Shown: positions 41,212 through 50,451, counted from the stretch's first letter. The stretch: 64,000 bases of DNA from Hymenobacter glacialis (GCF_001816165.1 NZ_MDZC01000017.1:48198-112197), one strand, 5' to 3'. The notes: a model not told the origin generated them from the letters alone. Numbers and translations: made by a program.

Positions 41212-43065
41212 ATGAAGCCCCGTTTTTCCCATCCGTACTCGCTGCTGGCTATCCTCATCCTGTTTCTGCTGATGGTGCAGGCGCGGCTGTGGGCGCCGTA
41301 TTGGGACACGCACAACGTGCAGGCCATCCTTACCTGGGATGCCATGGGGTACTACATCTACCTGCCGGCACAGTTCATTTACCACGACCTGGGCCACATG
41401 GGCTTCGCCAATGACATCATGCGCGAGTACAACCCCAGCAGCTCGTTTTACCAGGCGTTTCAGGTGCCGGGTGGGCCCGAGGGGCAGCTCGTGACCAAGT
41501 ACACCTGCGGCCTGGCCCTGCTCTGGACGCCCTTTTTCCTCCTGGGCCATTGGGCCGCTGCGTGGCTCGATTATCCACAGGACGGGTTTTCGCCGCCCTA
41601 CCAGATTGCCATTGCCTTCGGCGGGCTACTGTTTGCGCTGCTGGGCCTGGGGCTGCTGCGCCGGGTGCTGCTGCGCTACTTCTCCGACGTAGTGACCACG
41701 CTGGTGCTGGTGCTGCTGGTGCTGGGCTCCAACTACTTCCAGTACGCGGTATTTGACGCGGCCATGGCCCACAACTACCTGTTCACGGGGTACGCGCTGC
41801 TGCTCTGGCTCACCATCCGGTGGCACGAGCGGCCCACGCGGGGCGGCGCGTTTGCCATTGGCCTCACGGTAGGCATCTTGGTGCTCATTCGGCCTTCTGA
41901 AGCGGTGGCGGCCGTGGTGCCGCTGCTGTGGGGCGTGGGCTCGGTAGCGGCGGCGCGCGCGAAGCTGGCACTGCTACGCACCCGCTGGGCCGATGTGCCG
42001 CTGCTAGTGCTGGGCGGCGTGCTGGGCGTGCTGCCGCAGGTACTGTACTGGCACTGGGCCACGGGCCACTTCATTTTCTACAGCTACGGCGACCAGCACT
42101 TTAGCTTCCTGAAGCCGCACGTTTGGCAGGTACTGTTCAGTTTCAAGAAGGGGTGGCTCATTTACTCGCCGCTGCTGCTGCTGCCGCTGGCGGGCCTGGT
42201 GGTGCTGTGGCGCACCCACCGGGCGGTAGCGGTGCCGGTGCTGGCCTTTGTGGTGCTCAACCTGTGGGTGGTGTCGGCCTGGGACATCTGGTGGTACGGC
42301 GGCAGCATTGGGCAGCGGGCGCTGGTGCAGAGCTACGCGGTGCTGGCCCTGCCCTGGGCCGCCGCGGTAGCGTGGCTGCTGGCACCCGCCCGGCGCCCGG
42401 CGCTGAAGGCGGCCGCCGTGGTGGCGGCCGTGCTGCTGGTCGATTTGAACCTGTTCCAGCACTGGCAGTACATGCGCTCCATCATCCACCCAGAGGAGAT
42501 GAACAACCGCTACTACTTTGCCGTGTTCAACAACACCATGCCCACGCAGGCCGATTTCGCCCTGCTCGACGTGAAGACCCGGTTGCCCAAAGCGGAGCGT
42601 TTCTACCGCCCGCAGGTCATCGGCAAGCTGGATTTTGAGAATCAACCTCCGGACGCGGCCACCGGCATTTCGGCCGACATGGGCTACTACAGCCGCCAGT
42701 CGTTCCGGGCCGATGCCCAACACGCCTACGGCCCCGCCCTCACCATCAAGCTGGCCGATGCCGGCCTCACACCCGGCCAGTACGTGCGGGCCTCTTGCCG
42801 GGTGTATTCGGACTATGGCGCCTGGGGCAACAAGCTGGTGATGAGCGTGGAGCGCGACGGTAAAAACGTGGTCTGGAACGCCATCCGCCTGCAAAACAAC
42901 CTCAGCCTCAACCGCTCCTGGAACCTGGTGCACTTCGACGCTCCCATTCCCGCCGAAGCCCGCCTCACCGACATCCTCAAAATTTACGTGCTCAGCGAAA
43001 ACGCCTCCGGCTGCTACATCGACGACGTGCAGGCTGAATGGATGAAGCCCAGCACGAGTTGGTAG
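41212..43065 (+). CDS. Multi-spanning GT-C-like membrane protein with C-terminal beta-sandwich
   Basis: A 617-residue protein with about 11 membrane helices up to residue 420. It starts SHPYSLLAILILFLLMVQARLW, followed by a loop DTHNVQAILTWDAMGYYIYLPAQFIYHDL that fits the GT-C catalytic loop. The C-terminal 150 residues form a carbohydrate-binding-like sandwich: GKLDFENQPPDAATG, AYGPALTIKLAD, YVRASCRVYSD, WNLVHFDAPIP, GCYIDDVQAEW. This matches block by block the two lipoproteins nearby and the end of the protein at 35832. It may use a polyprenyl-phosphate sugar made by the GT2 enzymes of this region. Confidence 0.8.
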   Translation: MKPRFSHPYSLLAILILFLLMVQARLWAPYWDTHNVQAILTWDAMGYYIYLPAQFIYHDLGHMGFANDIMREYNPSSSFYQAFQVPGGPEGQLVTKYTCGLALLWTPFFLLGHWAAAWLDYPQDGFSPPYQIAIAFGGLLFALLGLGLLRRVLLRYFSDVVTTLVLVLLVLGSNYFQYAVFDAAMAHNYLFTGYALLLWLTIRWHERPTRGGAFAIGLTVGILVLIRPSEAVAAVVPLLWGVGSVAAARAKLALLRTRWADVPLLVLGGVLGVLPQVLYWHWATGHFIFYSYGDQHFSFLKPHVWQVLFSFKKGWLIYSPLLLLPLAGLVVLWRTHRAVAVPVLAFVVLNLWVVSAWDIWWYGGSIGQRALVQSYAVLALPWAAAVAWLLAPARRPALKAAAVVAAVLLVDLNLFQHWQYMRSIIHPEEMNNRYYFAVFNNTMPTQADFALLDVKTRLPKAERFYRPQVIGKLDFENQPPDAATGISADMGYYSRQSFRADAQHAYGPALTIKLADAGLTPGQYVRASCRVYSDYGAWGNKLVMSVERDGKNVVWNAIRLQNNLSLNRSWNLVHFDAPIPAEARLTDILKIYVLSENASGCYIDDVQAEWMKPSTSW

Positions 43066-43092
43066 GGTGCGCTTAACAACGTGAACAAAAAG

Positions 43093-43126
43093 AACGTCAT
43101 GCTGAGCGCAGCCGAAGCATGACGTT
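43093..43126. repeat. Hairpin repeat family A, copy 5 (internally deleted)
   Basis: The left arm AACGTCATGCTGAGCGCAGC... ends at GAAGCAT and continues directly with GACGTT, the outer end of the right arm. It looks like a deletion between the two GCAT words of a full copy. Confidence 0.8.
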
Positions 43127-43153
43127 CTGAGTCTCAGCCGGACGTTGTGGAAT

Positions 43154-43879
43154 TTACAGCCCCAGCAGGCCGTACTTGATAATGCAGTAGATGGCGCGAA
43201 ACCCGTCGCGCCAGCCTATTTTCTTGCCTTCGGCGTAGGTGCGACCGTAGTAGCTGATGCCCACTTCGTAGATACGCACGTTGGGCACGCGGGCCACTTT
43301 GGCCGTCACCTCGGGCTCGAAGCCGAAGCGGTTTTCCTCTAAGGTCAGGCTCTGCACAATGTCGCGGCGGAAGAGCTTGTAGCACGTTTCCATGTCCGTC
43401 AGGTTCAGGTCGGTGCACATATTGGAGAGGAAAGTGAGCACCTGGTTGCCGATGCTGTGCCAGAAGAACAGGATGCGGTGCGGGTTACCGCCCATGAAGC
43501 GCGAGCCGAACACTACGTCGGCAAAGCCCTTGAGTACGGGCTTGATGAGCAGGTTATACTCTTCGGGGTCGTATTCGAGGTCGGCGTCCTGGATGATGAT
43601 GTAGTCGCCGGTGGCTTCGCGGATGCCGGTGTGCAGGGCCGCGCCCTTGCCCTGGTTCACGGCGTGGCTCAGCAGGCGCAGGCCCAGCTCGGGGTAGCGC
43701 GCGGCGTAGGCCCGGATGGTGTCGGCCGAGGCGTCGGACGAGCAGTCGTCGACCAGAATTATCTCCTTGCCAATATTATTCACCAGCCGCAGCTCGCGCA
43801 GCAAATCCAGAATCTGATGGATGGTGCGGGCCTCGTTGTAGACCGGGATGACGATGGACAGCGTGTCGAATTTTACCAA
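43154..43879 (-). CDS. GT2 glycosyltransferase, dolichyl-phosphate mannose synthase-like
   Basis: A 241-residue GT2 enzyme, DPM1-like without C-terminal membrane helices. Motifs: [57 protein letters not shown] (DxD) and [12 protein letters not shown], then [14 protein letters not shown]. The frame stays open upstream into a hairpin repeat, so I set the start at the TTG at 43879, just after a TACTTTTG promoter element. It would supply a second polyprenyl-phosphate sugar, probably mannose or glucose, to the GT-C-like proteins next to it. Confidence 0.88.
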   Translation of the reverse strand: MVKFDTLSIVIPVYNEARTIHQILDLLRELRLVNNIGKEIILVDDCSSDASADTIRAYAARYPELGLRLLSHAVNQGKGAALHTGIREATGDYIIIQDADLEYDPEEYNLLIKPVLKGFADVVFGSRFMGGNPHRILFFWHSIGNQVLTFLSNMCTDLNLTDMETCYKLFRRDIVQSLTLEENRFGFEPEVTAKVARVPNVRIYEVGISYYGRTYAEGKKIGWRDGFRAIYCIIKYGLLGL

Positions 43880-43901
43880 AACAGGAAGGGCTTGCGTAGG
43901 G

Positions 43902-43909
43902 CAAAAGTA
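43902..43909 (-). promoter_or_regulatory. -7 element TACTTTTG upstream of the DPM1-like gene
   Basis: An exact TAnnTTTG match 22 bases before the TTG at 43879. It rules out the longer start located in the repeat. Confidence 0.55.
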
Positions 43910-43938
43910 ACAGAATTTGGGCCTTGGAATGATAAAAA

Positions 43939-44034
43939 GAACGTCATGCTGAGCTTGCCGAAGCATCTCTACCGCAATAGTAAAATTGATTACTTACTCG
44001 GTAGAGATGCTTCGGCAAGCTCAGCATGACGTTC
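43939..44034. repeat. Hairpin repeat family A, copy 6 (perfect 36-base arms)
   Basis: The arms 43939-43974 and 43999-44034 are exact reverse complements and carry the TTGCC variant (GAGCTTGCCGAAG / CTTCGGCAAGCTC). It lies between the DPM1-like and SDR genes. Confidence 0.95.
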
Positions 44035-44048
44035 TCTCGCAAGAGCAG

Positions 44049-44840
44049 CTACAAACTTCCGGTGCGGCCGCCGTCCACTGGCACGCTGGTGCCGTTGATA
44101 TAGCCAGCCGCCGGCGAGGCCAGAAAGGCTACCGCGGCCGCCACTTCCTCGGCCAGCCCAAAGCGGCGGGCGGGAATGAGCTTGAGCATCTCGGCTTCCA
44201 CGGCTTCGGCCGCTTGCCCGGTTTGGGTCACTTTTTTCTCCACCAGCGAGTGGTGGCGCTGGGTGAGCGTGGCGCCGGGCAGCACGTTGTTCACCGTGAT
44301 GCCGTGCGGGCCTAGCTCGTTGGCCAGGGTTTTGGCCCAGCTGGCCACCGCGCCGCGAATGGTGTTGCTCACGCCCAGGCCCGGTAGCGGCACTTTCACC
44401 GAGGTGCTCACGATGTTGACGATGCGCCCGTAGCCGGCCGCCTGCATGCCCGGCACCACGGCCTGGGCCAGCAAGTGGTTGCACACAATGTGCTGGTTGA
44501 AGGCAATGCGCAGGGCCTCGACCGGGGCCGCCAGCAGGGGGCCGCCGGGAGGGCCGCCGGTGTTGTTCACCAGGATGTGGAAGCCTTCGGGGTGCGCGGC
44601 CAGGTAGGCCTGCACCACGGTTTCGAGCTGGCTGGGGTCGTCGAAATCAGCCACCAGGTAGTTGTGGCGCGCTTCGCCGGGCGTGGGCAGGGCGGCGGCG
44701 GTTTCGCGCAGCCGCGCTTCGTTGCGGGCCAGCAGCGTGACACTGGCTCCCTGAGCGGCCAGGGTTTCGGCCACGGCCCGGCCTATGCCCTGCGTGGAGC
44801 CGCCCACCAGGGCGCGGAGAGAACTGAAGGGAAGGCTCAT
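44049..44840 (-). CDS. Short-chain dehydrogenase/reductase
   Basis: A 263-residue classical SDR oxidoreductase from the ATG at 44840. The cofactor site is LVGGSTQGIGRAVAETL, then ILVNNTGGPPGGPL. In place of the usual YxxxK the sequence around the catalytic Ser is VNIVSTSVKVPLPGLGVSNTIRGAVASWAK, so the Tyr is replaced (GVSNTIRG), as in the atypical SDRs that lack the Tyr. The C-terminus AGYINGTSVPVDGGRTGSL is typical. SDRs of this type are common beside kynurenine-degradation genes in Bacteroidota, so a link with 46.5-54.8 kb is possible; the substrate is unknown. Confidence 0.85.
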   Translation of the reverse strand: MSLPFSSLRALVGGSTQGIGRAVAETLAAQGASVTLLARNEARLRETAAALPTPGEARHNYLVADFDDPSQLETVVQAYLAAHPEGFHILVNNTGGPPGGPLLAAPVEALRIAFNQHIVCNHLLAQAVVPGMQAAGYGRIVNIVSTSVKVPLPGLGVSNTIRGAVASWAKTLANELGPHGITVNNVLPGATLTQRHHSLVEKKVTQTGQAAEAVEAEMLKLIPARRFGLAEEVAAAVAFLASPAAGYINGTSVPVDGGRTGSL

Positions 44841-44930
44841 GCGGGGCGTGGCAAAAAGATTTGGAGCGTTGCTTTGTGGTACGGCCGGGCACGGACTAGC
44901 CATTTCCAGCTCATTTCACCGATTCATTCA

Positions 44931-46484
44931 GTGTTATTATCGCAAGCAAAGCTACCTAACCGGCGCGTGGCACTCCTGGTGCTGGTCATCTTTGGCGTGG
45001 CCTACGGGCTGCTGGCGCTGGTAAACCACTACCTGTTTCGCTCCTACGCCTACGACCTGGGCATTTACAACCAGGCCCTGTGGGACTATGCGCACCTGCG
45101 GCTTAACACCAATTCGGTGATGCGCTACAACAACCTGCTCGGCGACCATTTCACGCTGGTGCAGCTGCTGTACGCCCCGCTGTACTACCTGTTTGGCTCT
45201 TACACGCTGGTGGTAGTGCAGATTGGACTGGTGCTGGGCGGTGGCTACGGAGCCTGGCGCCTGCACCTGCTGCGCACCCAGGGCCGGCAGCCAGGCGCGG
45301 CCATTGGGCTGCTGGTGCTGTTCTTGAGCACCTGGGGCATTTATTCGGCCCTGGCTTTCGACTACCACGACAACGTGCTGGCCGCCATGCTGCTGCCCTG
45401 GCTGCTGTACTGGCTGGAGGCCGACCGGCGCGGCCGGGCTACTGTGGTGGCCGGGCTGATAGCGGCCAGCAAGGAAAACATGGCGCTCTGGCTGGTATTC
45501 ATTGCGCTGGGGCTGGCACTGCTGCACTGGCGCACCCCGGCGCGGCGCTACTGGGCGCTGGCGGTGGCCGGGGGCGCGGCGGTGTATTTTCTGGTGGTAG
45601 TCAAGCTCATCATTCCGGCCTTGGGCTCGGGCGATGCCTACCTCTACCAGACGCAATACATTGCCGTGGGCCGCTCGACCGGCGAGGCCATCCAAACCCT
45701 GCTTACGCGGCCGGGCTATGTGCTGGAGCTGCTGTTTAAAAACCACTTGCCAAACCCCAATGGTAGCCTGGTGAAAGCCGAGCTGCACGCCATGGTGCTG
45801 CTGTCGGGGGGGCTGGCGCTGCTGCGCCGGCCGACGTATCTGTTCATGTTGGCCCCCATTTATGGGCAGAAGCTGCTGTCGGGTAATATTTCGCACTGGG
45901 GCATCAACGCGCAGTATTCGGTGGAGTTTGTGCCCGTGCTGCACGCGGCCCTGAGCCACTGGCTGGCCACGGGAGCGGCCCCGCGCCGGGCGCAGTGGCT
46001 GGCCACCGGGGCGGCCACGCTGGCCCTGGCTGCTACCATCGTTTCGATGCAGGTGCGCAAGGCCCCGGGGTTCAATAAAGCAGCGGCGCAATTCTTCCGG
46101 GGCCGGCATTACCAGCGCGGCTTCAATGCGGGTGCGGTTCACCAGGGGCTGGCCCTGGTGCCGGCCGGGGCCCGCGTGAGCGCCACTACGCCGCTGGTGT
46201 CCCATTTGGCGGCCCGTCCCTACATCTACCAGTTTCCCTACGTGGCTGATGCCGACTACATTGTGGCCCTGCGCGCGAAATCAACCTATCCGCTTACCCT
46301 GCCCGGGCTGGACGCGCAACTGAACGAATACCAGACCAACGGCCACTGGCGTGTGCTGCTGGAGCAACCACCACTGCGCATCCTGCAGCGCATTCGGCCG
46401 CTGCCCGAACCGAGCCGCCGCTTTTTTGCGCGGCGGGCCGAGGGCGGGGCCGACAGCACGCGCGGGCCGGGTGCCCGGCAGTAG
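44931..46484 (+). CDS. DUF2079 membrane protein
   Basis: From the GTG at 44931 (HSVLLSQAKLPNRR after the start is consistent with a cytoplasmic N-terminus) this is 517 residues with about 11 membrane helices. The first periplasmic loop YAYDLGIYNQALWDYAHLRLN is the signature of DUF2079 proteins, a group related to GT-C glycosyltransferases. The frame is open further upstream, but there it only overlaps the SDR gene on the other strand. It is the fourth GT-C-like protein in this stretch. The substrate is unknown. Confidence 0.85.
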   Translation: MLLSQAKLPNRRVALLVLVIFGVAYGLLALVNHYLFRSYAYDLGIYNQALWDYAHLRLNTNSVMRYNNLLGDHFTLVQLLYAPLYYLFGSYTLVVVQIGLVLGGGYGAWRLHLLRTQGRQPGAAIGLLVLFLSTWGIYSALAFDYHDNVLAAMLLPWLLYWLEADRRGRATVVAGLIAASKENMALWLVFIALGLALLHWRTPARRYWALAVAGGAAVYFLVVVKLIIPALGSGDAYLYQTQYIAVGRSTGEAIQTLLTRPGYVLELLFKNHLPNPNGSLVKAELHAMVLLSGGLALLRRPTYLFMLAPIYGQKLLSGNISHWGINAQYSVEFVPVLHAALSHWLATGAAPRRAQWLATGAATLALAATIVSMQVRKAPGFNKAAAQFFRGRHYQRGFNAGAVHQGLALVPAGARVSATTPLVSHLAARPYIYQFPYVADADYIVALRAKSTYPLTLPGLDAQLNEYQTNGHWRVLLEQPPLRILQRIRPLPEPSRRFFARRAEGGADSTRGPGARQ

Positions 46485-46520
46485 CTTAGCATTTCCAACC
46501 ACTTTCCACCCCTCCTCCTC

Positions 46521-47054
46521 ATGATAACGCGCCCCTTTAACTTCCAGAAGTGGATTGACGAGCACCGCCACCTACTCAAGCCCCCGGTGGGCAACCAACA
46601 GGTGTTCAAAGACAACAAAGACTTTATTGTAATGGTGGTGGGCGGCCCCAATGCCCGCAAAGACTACCACGTGGACGCGGGCGAAGAGCTGTTCTGGCAG
46701 ATTGAGGGCACGATGACCGTCAAAATCATTGAAGATGGCCAGCCGGTCGACATCACCATCGGGCCCGGCGAAATGTTCCTGCTGCCACCCCACGTGCCGC
46801 ACTCGCCGCGCCGGCCGGCTGGCACCGTGGGCCTGGTGCTGGAGCGCTACCGCGAGGCGGGCGAGTTGGACGGCTTCCAGTGGTACTGCGAAAACTGCGG
46901 CCATAAGCTGCACGAGGAGTTCGCCACCATCACCGACATCGTGGCCCAGCTGCCGCCCATCATGAACAAGTTCTGGGCCTCCGAAGACCTGCGCACCTGC
47001 AAAAAGTGCGGGACTGTGATGGCGCCGCCAGCGCCAGTGGTTAGCGGTGAGTGA
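46521..47054 (+). CDS. nbaC: 3-hydroxyanthranilate 3,4-dioxygenase
   Basis: A 177-residue cupin dioxygenase that opens the ring of 3-hydroxyanthranilate to give 2-amino-3-carboxymuconate semialdehyde. Iron ligands match the family: H50 and E56 (KDYHVDAGEELFW) and H94 (PPHVPHSP). The C-terminal rubredoxin-like site of bacterial enzymes is present: CENC (C123, C126) and CKKC near residue 160. The stop codon and last codons lie in a word repeat. It is followed 84 bases later by the ACMS decarboxylase, so these two reactions are adjacent in both pathway and genome. Confidence 0.96.
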   Translation: MITRPFNFQKWIDEHRHLLKPPVGNQQVFKDNKDFIVMVVGGPNARKDYHVDAGEELFWQIEGTMTVKIIEDGQPVDITIGPGEMFLLPPHVPHSPRRPAGTVGLVLERYREAGELDGFQWYCENCGHKLHEEFATITDIVAQLPPIMNKFWASEDLRTCKKCGTVMAPPAPVVSGE

Positions 47055-47132
47055 TTAGCGGTGAGTGCCTGACGGACCGAAACGACCACCCGGCACTGCC
47101 CCCTAACCGTTTACCACTAACCGCTAACCACT
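47035..47132. repeat. Family C inverted repeat (GTTAGCGGTGAGTG words)
   Basis: The doubled word TTAGCGGTGAGTG on the left and ACCACTAACCGCTAACCACT on the right form an imperfect hairpin. It overlaps the stop of the dioxygenase gene and ends 7 bases before the GTG of the decarboxylase gene. Confidence 0.8.
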
Positions 47133-47138
47133 CGCTTC

Positions 47139-48173
47139 GTGCTTTCCATCGACATTCATACCCACATTCTGCCCGAGCGCTGGCCCGATTTAGCCGAGCG
47201 GTACGGCTACGGTGGGTTCATCCGGCTGGACCACCACAAGCCGTGCTGCGCCCGCATGATGCAGGACGACAAGTTCTTCCGCGAAGTGCAGGACAACTGC
47301 TGGGACCCCGCCGTGCGCTTGCGCGAGTACGACCAGTTTGGGGTGCAGGTGCAGGTGCTCAGCACGGTGCCGGTGATGTTCAGCTACTGGGCCCGGCCCG
47401 CCGACTGCCTCGACCTGAGCCAGCTCCTCAACGACCACATTGCCGGCGTGGTGGCCCGCTATCCCACCCGCTACGTGGGCCTGGGCACGCTGCCCATGCA
47501 GGCGCCCGCCCTGGCCATTCGCGAGCTGGAGCGCTGCATGAAAATCGGCCTGGCCGGCGTGCAGATTGGCTCGCACGTCAACGACTGGAACCTGGACGCG
47601 CCGGAGCTGTTCGAAGTATTTGCGGCGGCCCAGGAGCTGGGCGCCTGTGTGTTTGTGCACCCCTGGGACATGATGGCCCAGCAGAAAATGCCCAAATACT
47701 GGCTGCCCTGGCTGGTGGGCATGCCCGCCGAAAGCACCCTGGCACTCTGTTCGCTGATATTTGGCGGAGTGCTGGAGCGGCTGCCCAGGCTGCGCGTGGC
47801 CGTAGCCCACGGCGGCGGCTCGTTTGCCAGCACCATTGGGCGCATTGAGCACGGCTGGCAAGTGCGGCCCGACCTCTGCGCCGTGGACAACCCCCACAAT
47901 CCGCGCAACTATTTGGGCAAGTTTTGGGTTGATTCCCTCGTGCACGACCCGCTCATGCTGGACTACCTGGTGAAGACCCTGGGAGCCGATAAAATCACCC
48001 TGGGCAGCGATTATCCCTTTCCGTTGGGCGAGCTGGAACCCGGCCAGCTGATAAAGTCAATGCCGTTCACAGCCGACATCAAAGCCCGGATGCTGGGCCA
48101 GAACGCGCTGGACTGGCTGGGCCTGGCGCAGGAAAAATTCACTAGCCCCGCTGCTCTCCTCACCGGGCGCTAG
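47139..48173 (+). CDS. 2-amino-3-carboxymuconate-6-semialdehyde decarboxylase
   Basis: ACMSD (344 residues, GTG start) is a zinc amidohydrolase-fold decarboxylase that sends the kynurenine-derived semialdehyde to aminomuconate semialdehyde and away from quinolinate. Metal ligands are visible: H7 and H9 (DIHTHILP), H174 (FVHPWDMM) and D291 (GSDYPFPLG); H224 (AHGGGSFA) is the catalytic His. Length and motif order match the bacterial NbaD/AmnD group. It sits between the dioxygenase and kynureninase genes, 70 bases before the latter. Confidence 0.95.
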   Translation: MLSIDIHTHILPERWPDLAERYGYGGFIRLDHHKPCCARMMQDDKFFREVQDNCWDPAVRLREYDQFGVQVQVLSTVPVMFSYWARPADCLDLSQLLNDHIAGVVARYPTRYVGLGTLPMQAPALAIRELERCMKIGLAGVQIGSHVNDWNLDAPELFEVFAAAQELGACVFVHPWDMMAQQKMPKYWLPWLVGMPAESTLALCSLIFGGVLERLPRLRVAVAHGGGSFASTIGRIEHGWQVRPDLCAVDNPHNPRNYLGKFWVDSLVHDPLMLDYLVKTLGADKITLGSDYPFPLGELEPGQLIKSMPFTADIKARMLGQNALDWLGLAQEKFTSPAALLTGR

Positions 48174-48243
48174 CCGGCCCTGGCCCGAATCTTTCCGGCC
48201 CGCGAATGCCGCGCCCGCGCCCCAACGCCGATATTTGTATCCT

Positions 48244-49518
48244 ATGATTGATGTTTCTGCTTCCCCCACTGCCGCCGAGCTTGACGCAGCCGACCCGCTG
48301 GCCGCTTTTCGCCAGGAGTTTCACTTCCCTCCGGGCCCCGACGGCCGCCCGAGCGTTTACCTGTGTGGCAACTCCCTGGGCCTGCTGCCCAAGGCCGCCC
48401 GCGCCGCTGTTGAGCAGGAGTTTGTGGCTTGGGAGCAGCGGGGCGTGGAAGGTCACTTTCACGGCGAATCGCCCTGGATGCACTACCACGAAACCCTGAC
48501 CGACGCCACGGCCCGGCTAGTGGGCGCTCGCCCGCTGGAGGTGGTGGTGATGAACAGCCTGACCGTGAACCTGCACCTGCTGCTGGTGTCGTTTTACCGC
48601 CCTACGGCCACGCGCTATAGGATTTTGATGGAAGGCGGGGCTTTCCCCTCCGACCAATACGCCATTGAGAGCCAGGCCCACCTGCACGGCCTCGACCCGG
48701 CCGATGTGATTGTGGAGCTAATGCCGCGCTCCGGTGAGCACACCCTGCGCACGGCCGACATCGAAGCCAAAATTCAGGAGCTGGGGGACTCACTGGCCAC
48801 CGTCCTCATCGGGGGCGTGAACTACTACACCGGCCAGGCCTACGACATGGCCGCTATTACGCGGGCGGGCCACGCCGTGGGCGCCTACGTGGGCTTCGAC
48901 CTGGCCCACGCGGCCGGCAACCTGGAGCTGCAGCTGCACGACTGGGACGTGGACTTTGCCTGCTGGTGCACCTACAAGTACCTCAATTCCGGTCCCGGCG
49001 GCACGTCGGGTGTGTTCATTCACGAGCGGTTTGCCCAGCGGCCCGATTTGTTGCGCCTGGCCGGCTGGTGGGGCCACGACCCCGCCGTGCGCTTCCAGAT
49101 GAAAAAAGGCTTCCGGCCCATGCCCGGAGCGGCGGGCTGGCAGCTCTCCTGCAGCCAGGTTTTTCCCCTGGCCCTGCACCGCGCCAGCCTCGCCATTGTG
49201 GAGCGGGCCGGGGGCATGCCCGTACTGCGCCGCAAGAGCGAGCAGCTCACGGCCTACCTCGAACACCTGATTCGGGCCGTGGGGCTGCCCAGCTCCCAGC
49301 TCGAAATAATCACTCCTTCTGACCCCGCCCAGCGCGGCGCGCAGCTGTCGCTGCTGGTGCACCAGCGGGGCCGCGAACTGTTCGACTTCCTGGCCCAGGA
49401 AGGCATCATCGGCGATTGGCGCGAGCCCAACGTCATTCGCCTGGCCCCCGTACCGCTTTATAATTCGTTTGAGGACGTGCGGCGCGTGGGCGATGCGCTG
49501 ACTCGTTTCTTTAAGTAA
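48244..49518 (+). CDS. kynU: Kynureninase
   Basis: KynU (424 residues from the ATG at 48244) cleaves kynurenine or 3-hydroxykynurenine to anthranilate or 3-hydroxyanthranilate plus alanine. Motifs: VYLCGNSLGLLPKAAR, MNSLTVNLHLLLVSFYRPT, FDLAHAAGNLELQLHDWDVDFACWCTYKYLNSGPGG with the PLP lysine at K245, and GWWGHD. It is the third gene of the compact dioxygenase-decarboxylase-kynureninase group; the kynurenine 3-monooxygenase is 4 kb away on the same strand. Confidence 0.97.
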   Translation: MIDVSASPTAAELDAADPLAAFRQEFHFPPGPDGRPSVYLCGNSLGLLPKAARAAVEQEFVAWEQRGVEGHFHGESPWMHYHETLTDATARLVGARPLEVVVMNSLTVNLHLLLVSFYRPTATRYRILMEGGAFPSDQYAIESQAHLHGLDPADVIVELMPRSGEHTLRTADIEAKIQELGDSLATVLIGGVNYYTGQAYDMAAITRAGHAVGAYVGFDLAHAAGNLELQLHDWDVDFACWCTYKYLNSGPGGTSGVFIHERFAQRPDLLRLAGWWGHDPAVRFQMKKGFRPMPGAAGWQLSCSQVFPLALHRASLAIVERAGGMPVLRRKSEQLTAYLEHLIRAVGLPSSQLEIITPSDPAQRGAQLSLLVHQRGRELFDFLAQEGIIGDWREPNVIRLAPVPLYNSFEDVRRVGDALTRFFK

Positions 49519-49611
49519 GAGCGGGCCCGCAGGGAATGAAGCGCTCGGCATTCCCAGTGTACCAGCCCCCGTCCTGTTCCTCTTTGCCCATTCTACACCC
49601 CTCGTTTTTCC

Positions 49612-50292
49612 ATGGAAGATTACGCCGCTAAGATGCTGCTCAAGACCGACGCGGCCCTGCGCGAGTACGTGACCGGCCATGCCCAATACCGGGAGGCCGC
49701 CGTGCTGGCCGCCCTCGACGAGCTGCGCCGCCGCGGCCAGCCCGCGCCCGAAGAAGCCACCCTGCGCCCCGGCCTGGAAGTAGCCGCTACCACTCAGCGC
49801 CAAGTGGAAGAAGCTGCCGAAGCCGAGCAGCAGCAAGCAGCCCTCGCCGCCGACCCCGAAGCCGCCGCCGCCGCTGGCCCCGCGCTGTATTCGCCGGCCG
49901 CCATTGTGCTGTTCTCCATGTTTTCGGTGGTGATTGGGGGCGTGCTGATGTCGCTGAACCTCTACCGGGTGGGCCGCAAGCAAGCCATTTGGGGGCTGAT
50001 AATTTTCAGCGTTGCTTACGCTTACCTGGGCTCGCTGGCCGTGGCATGGGCCACCACCATTGGACTAAGCCCAATTTGGGGAGTACTGATATTCAACTTA
50101 TCGGCGGCACTGGCCTATGTGCTGTGGTTCTGGCCGCGCTACCTGGGCACCACTGCCTTCCGCAGCCGCAGCGTACTGATACCGGTACTGATATGCATGG
50201 CCGTGTTATGGGGCGTTCAAAAGCTCACCCCCTACCTGATGGATAACAAGGCAGTGCGCGAGCAGATGAAGGACATCATGCCGAAGCAATAG
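49612..50292 (+). CDS. Membrane protein of unknown function
   Basis: A 226-residue protein. The N-terminal 95 residues are soluble and helical, with an Ala/Glu/Gln-rich stretch (QRQVEEAAEAEQQQAALAADPEAAAAA). Four membrane helices follow (AAIVLFSMFSVVIGGVLMSL, AIWGLIIFSVAYAYLGSLAV, IWGVLIFNLSAALAYVLWFW, VLIPVLICMAVLWGVQKL), then a charged C-terminus. I recognise no family. It lies 93 bases downstream of kynU on the same strand, but nothing ties it to tryptophan metabolism. Confidence 0.75.
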   Translation: MEDYAAKMLLKTDAALREYVTGHAQYREAAVLAALDELRRRGQPAPEEATLRPGLEVAATTQRQVEEAAEAEQQQAALAADPEAAAAAGPALYSPAAIVLFSMFSVVIGGVLMSLNLYRVGRKQAIWGLIIFSVAYAYLGSLAVAWATTIGLSPIWGVLIFNLSAALAYVLWFWPRYLGTTAFRSRSVLIPVLICMAVLWGVQKLTPYLMDNKAVREQMKDIMPKQ

Positions 50293-50319
50293 ACACAGAC
50301 GTATTCAGAAGAAAGAAAA

Positions 50320-50426
50320 GAACGTCATGCTGAGCGGAGTCGAAGCATCTCTACCTAGTAAGTAATCCTAATGACTGGATTCACTATTGCGGTAGAAATG
50401 CTTCGGCTCCGCTCAGCATGACGTTC
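50320..50426. repeat. Hairpin repeat family A, copy 7
   Basis: A longer copy with the GGAGT variant on the left (GAGCGGAGTCGAAG) and the nearly complementary CTTCGGCTCCGCTC on the right, two mismatches overall. It lies between two converging genes. Confidence 0.92.
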
Positions 50427-50451
50427 CTTTTTTTTCCTAAAACACTTCTGC

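Noticed and set aside
47035..47132. Spaced repeated words that could suggest a CRISPR array
   Set aside because: There are only two imperfect words in opposite orientation, no regular spacers and no cas gene.
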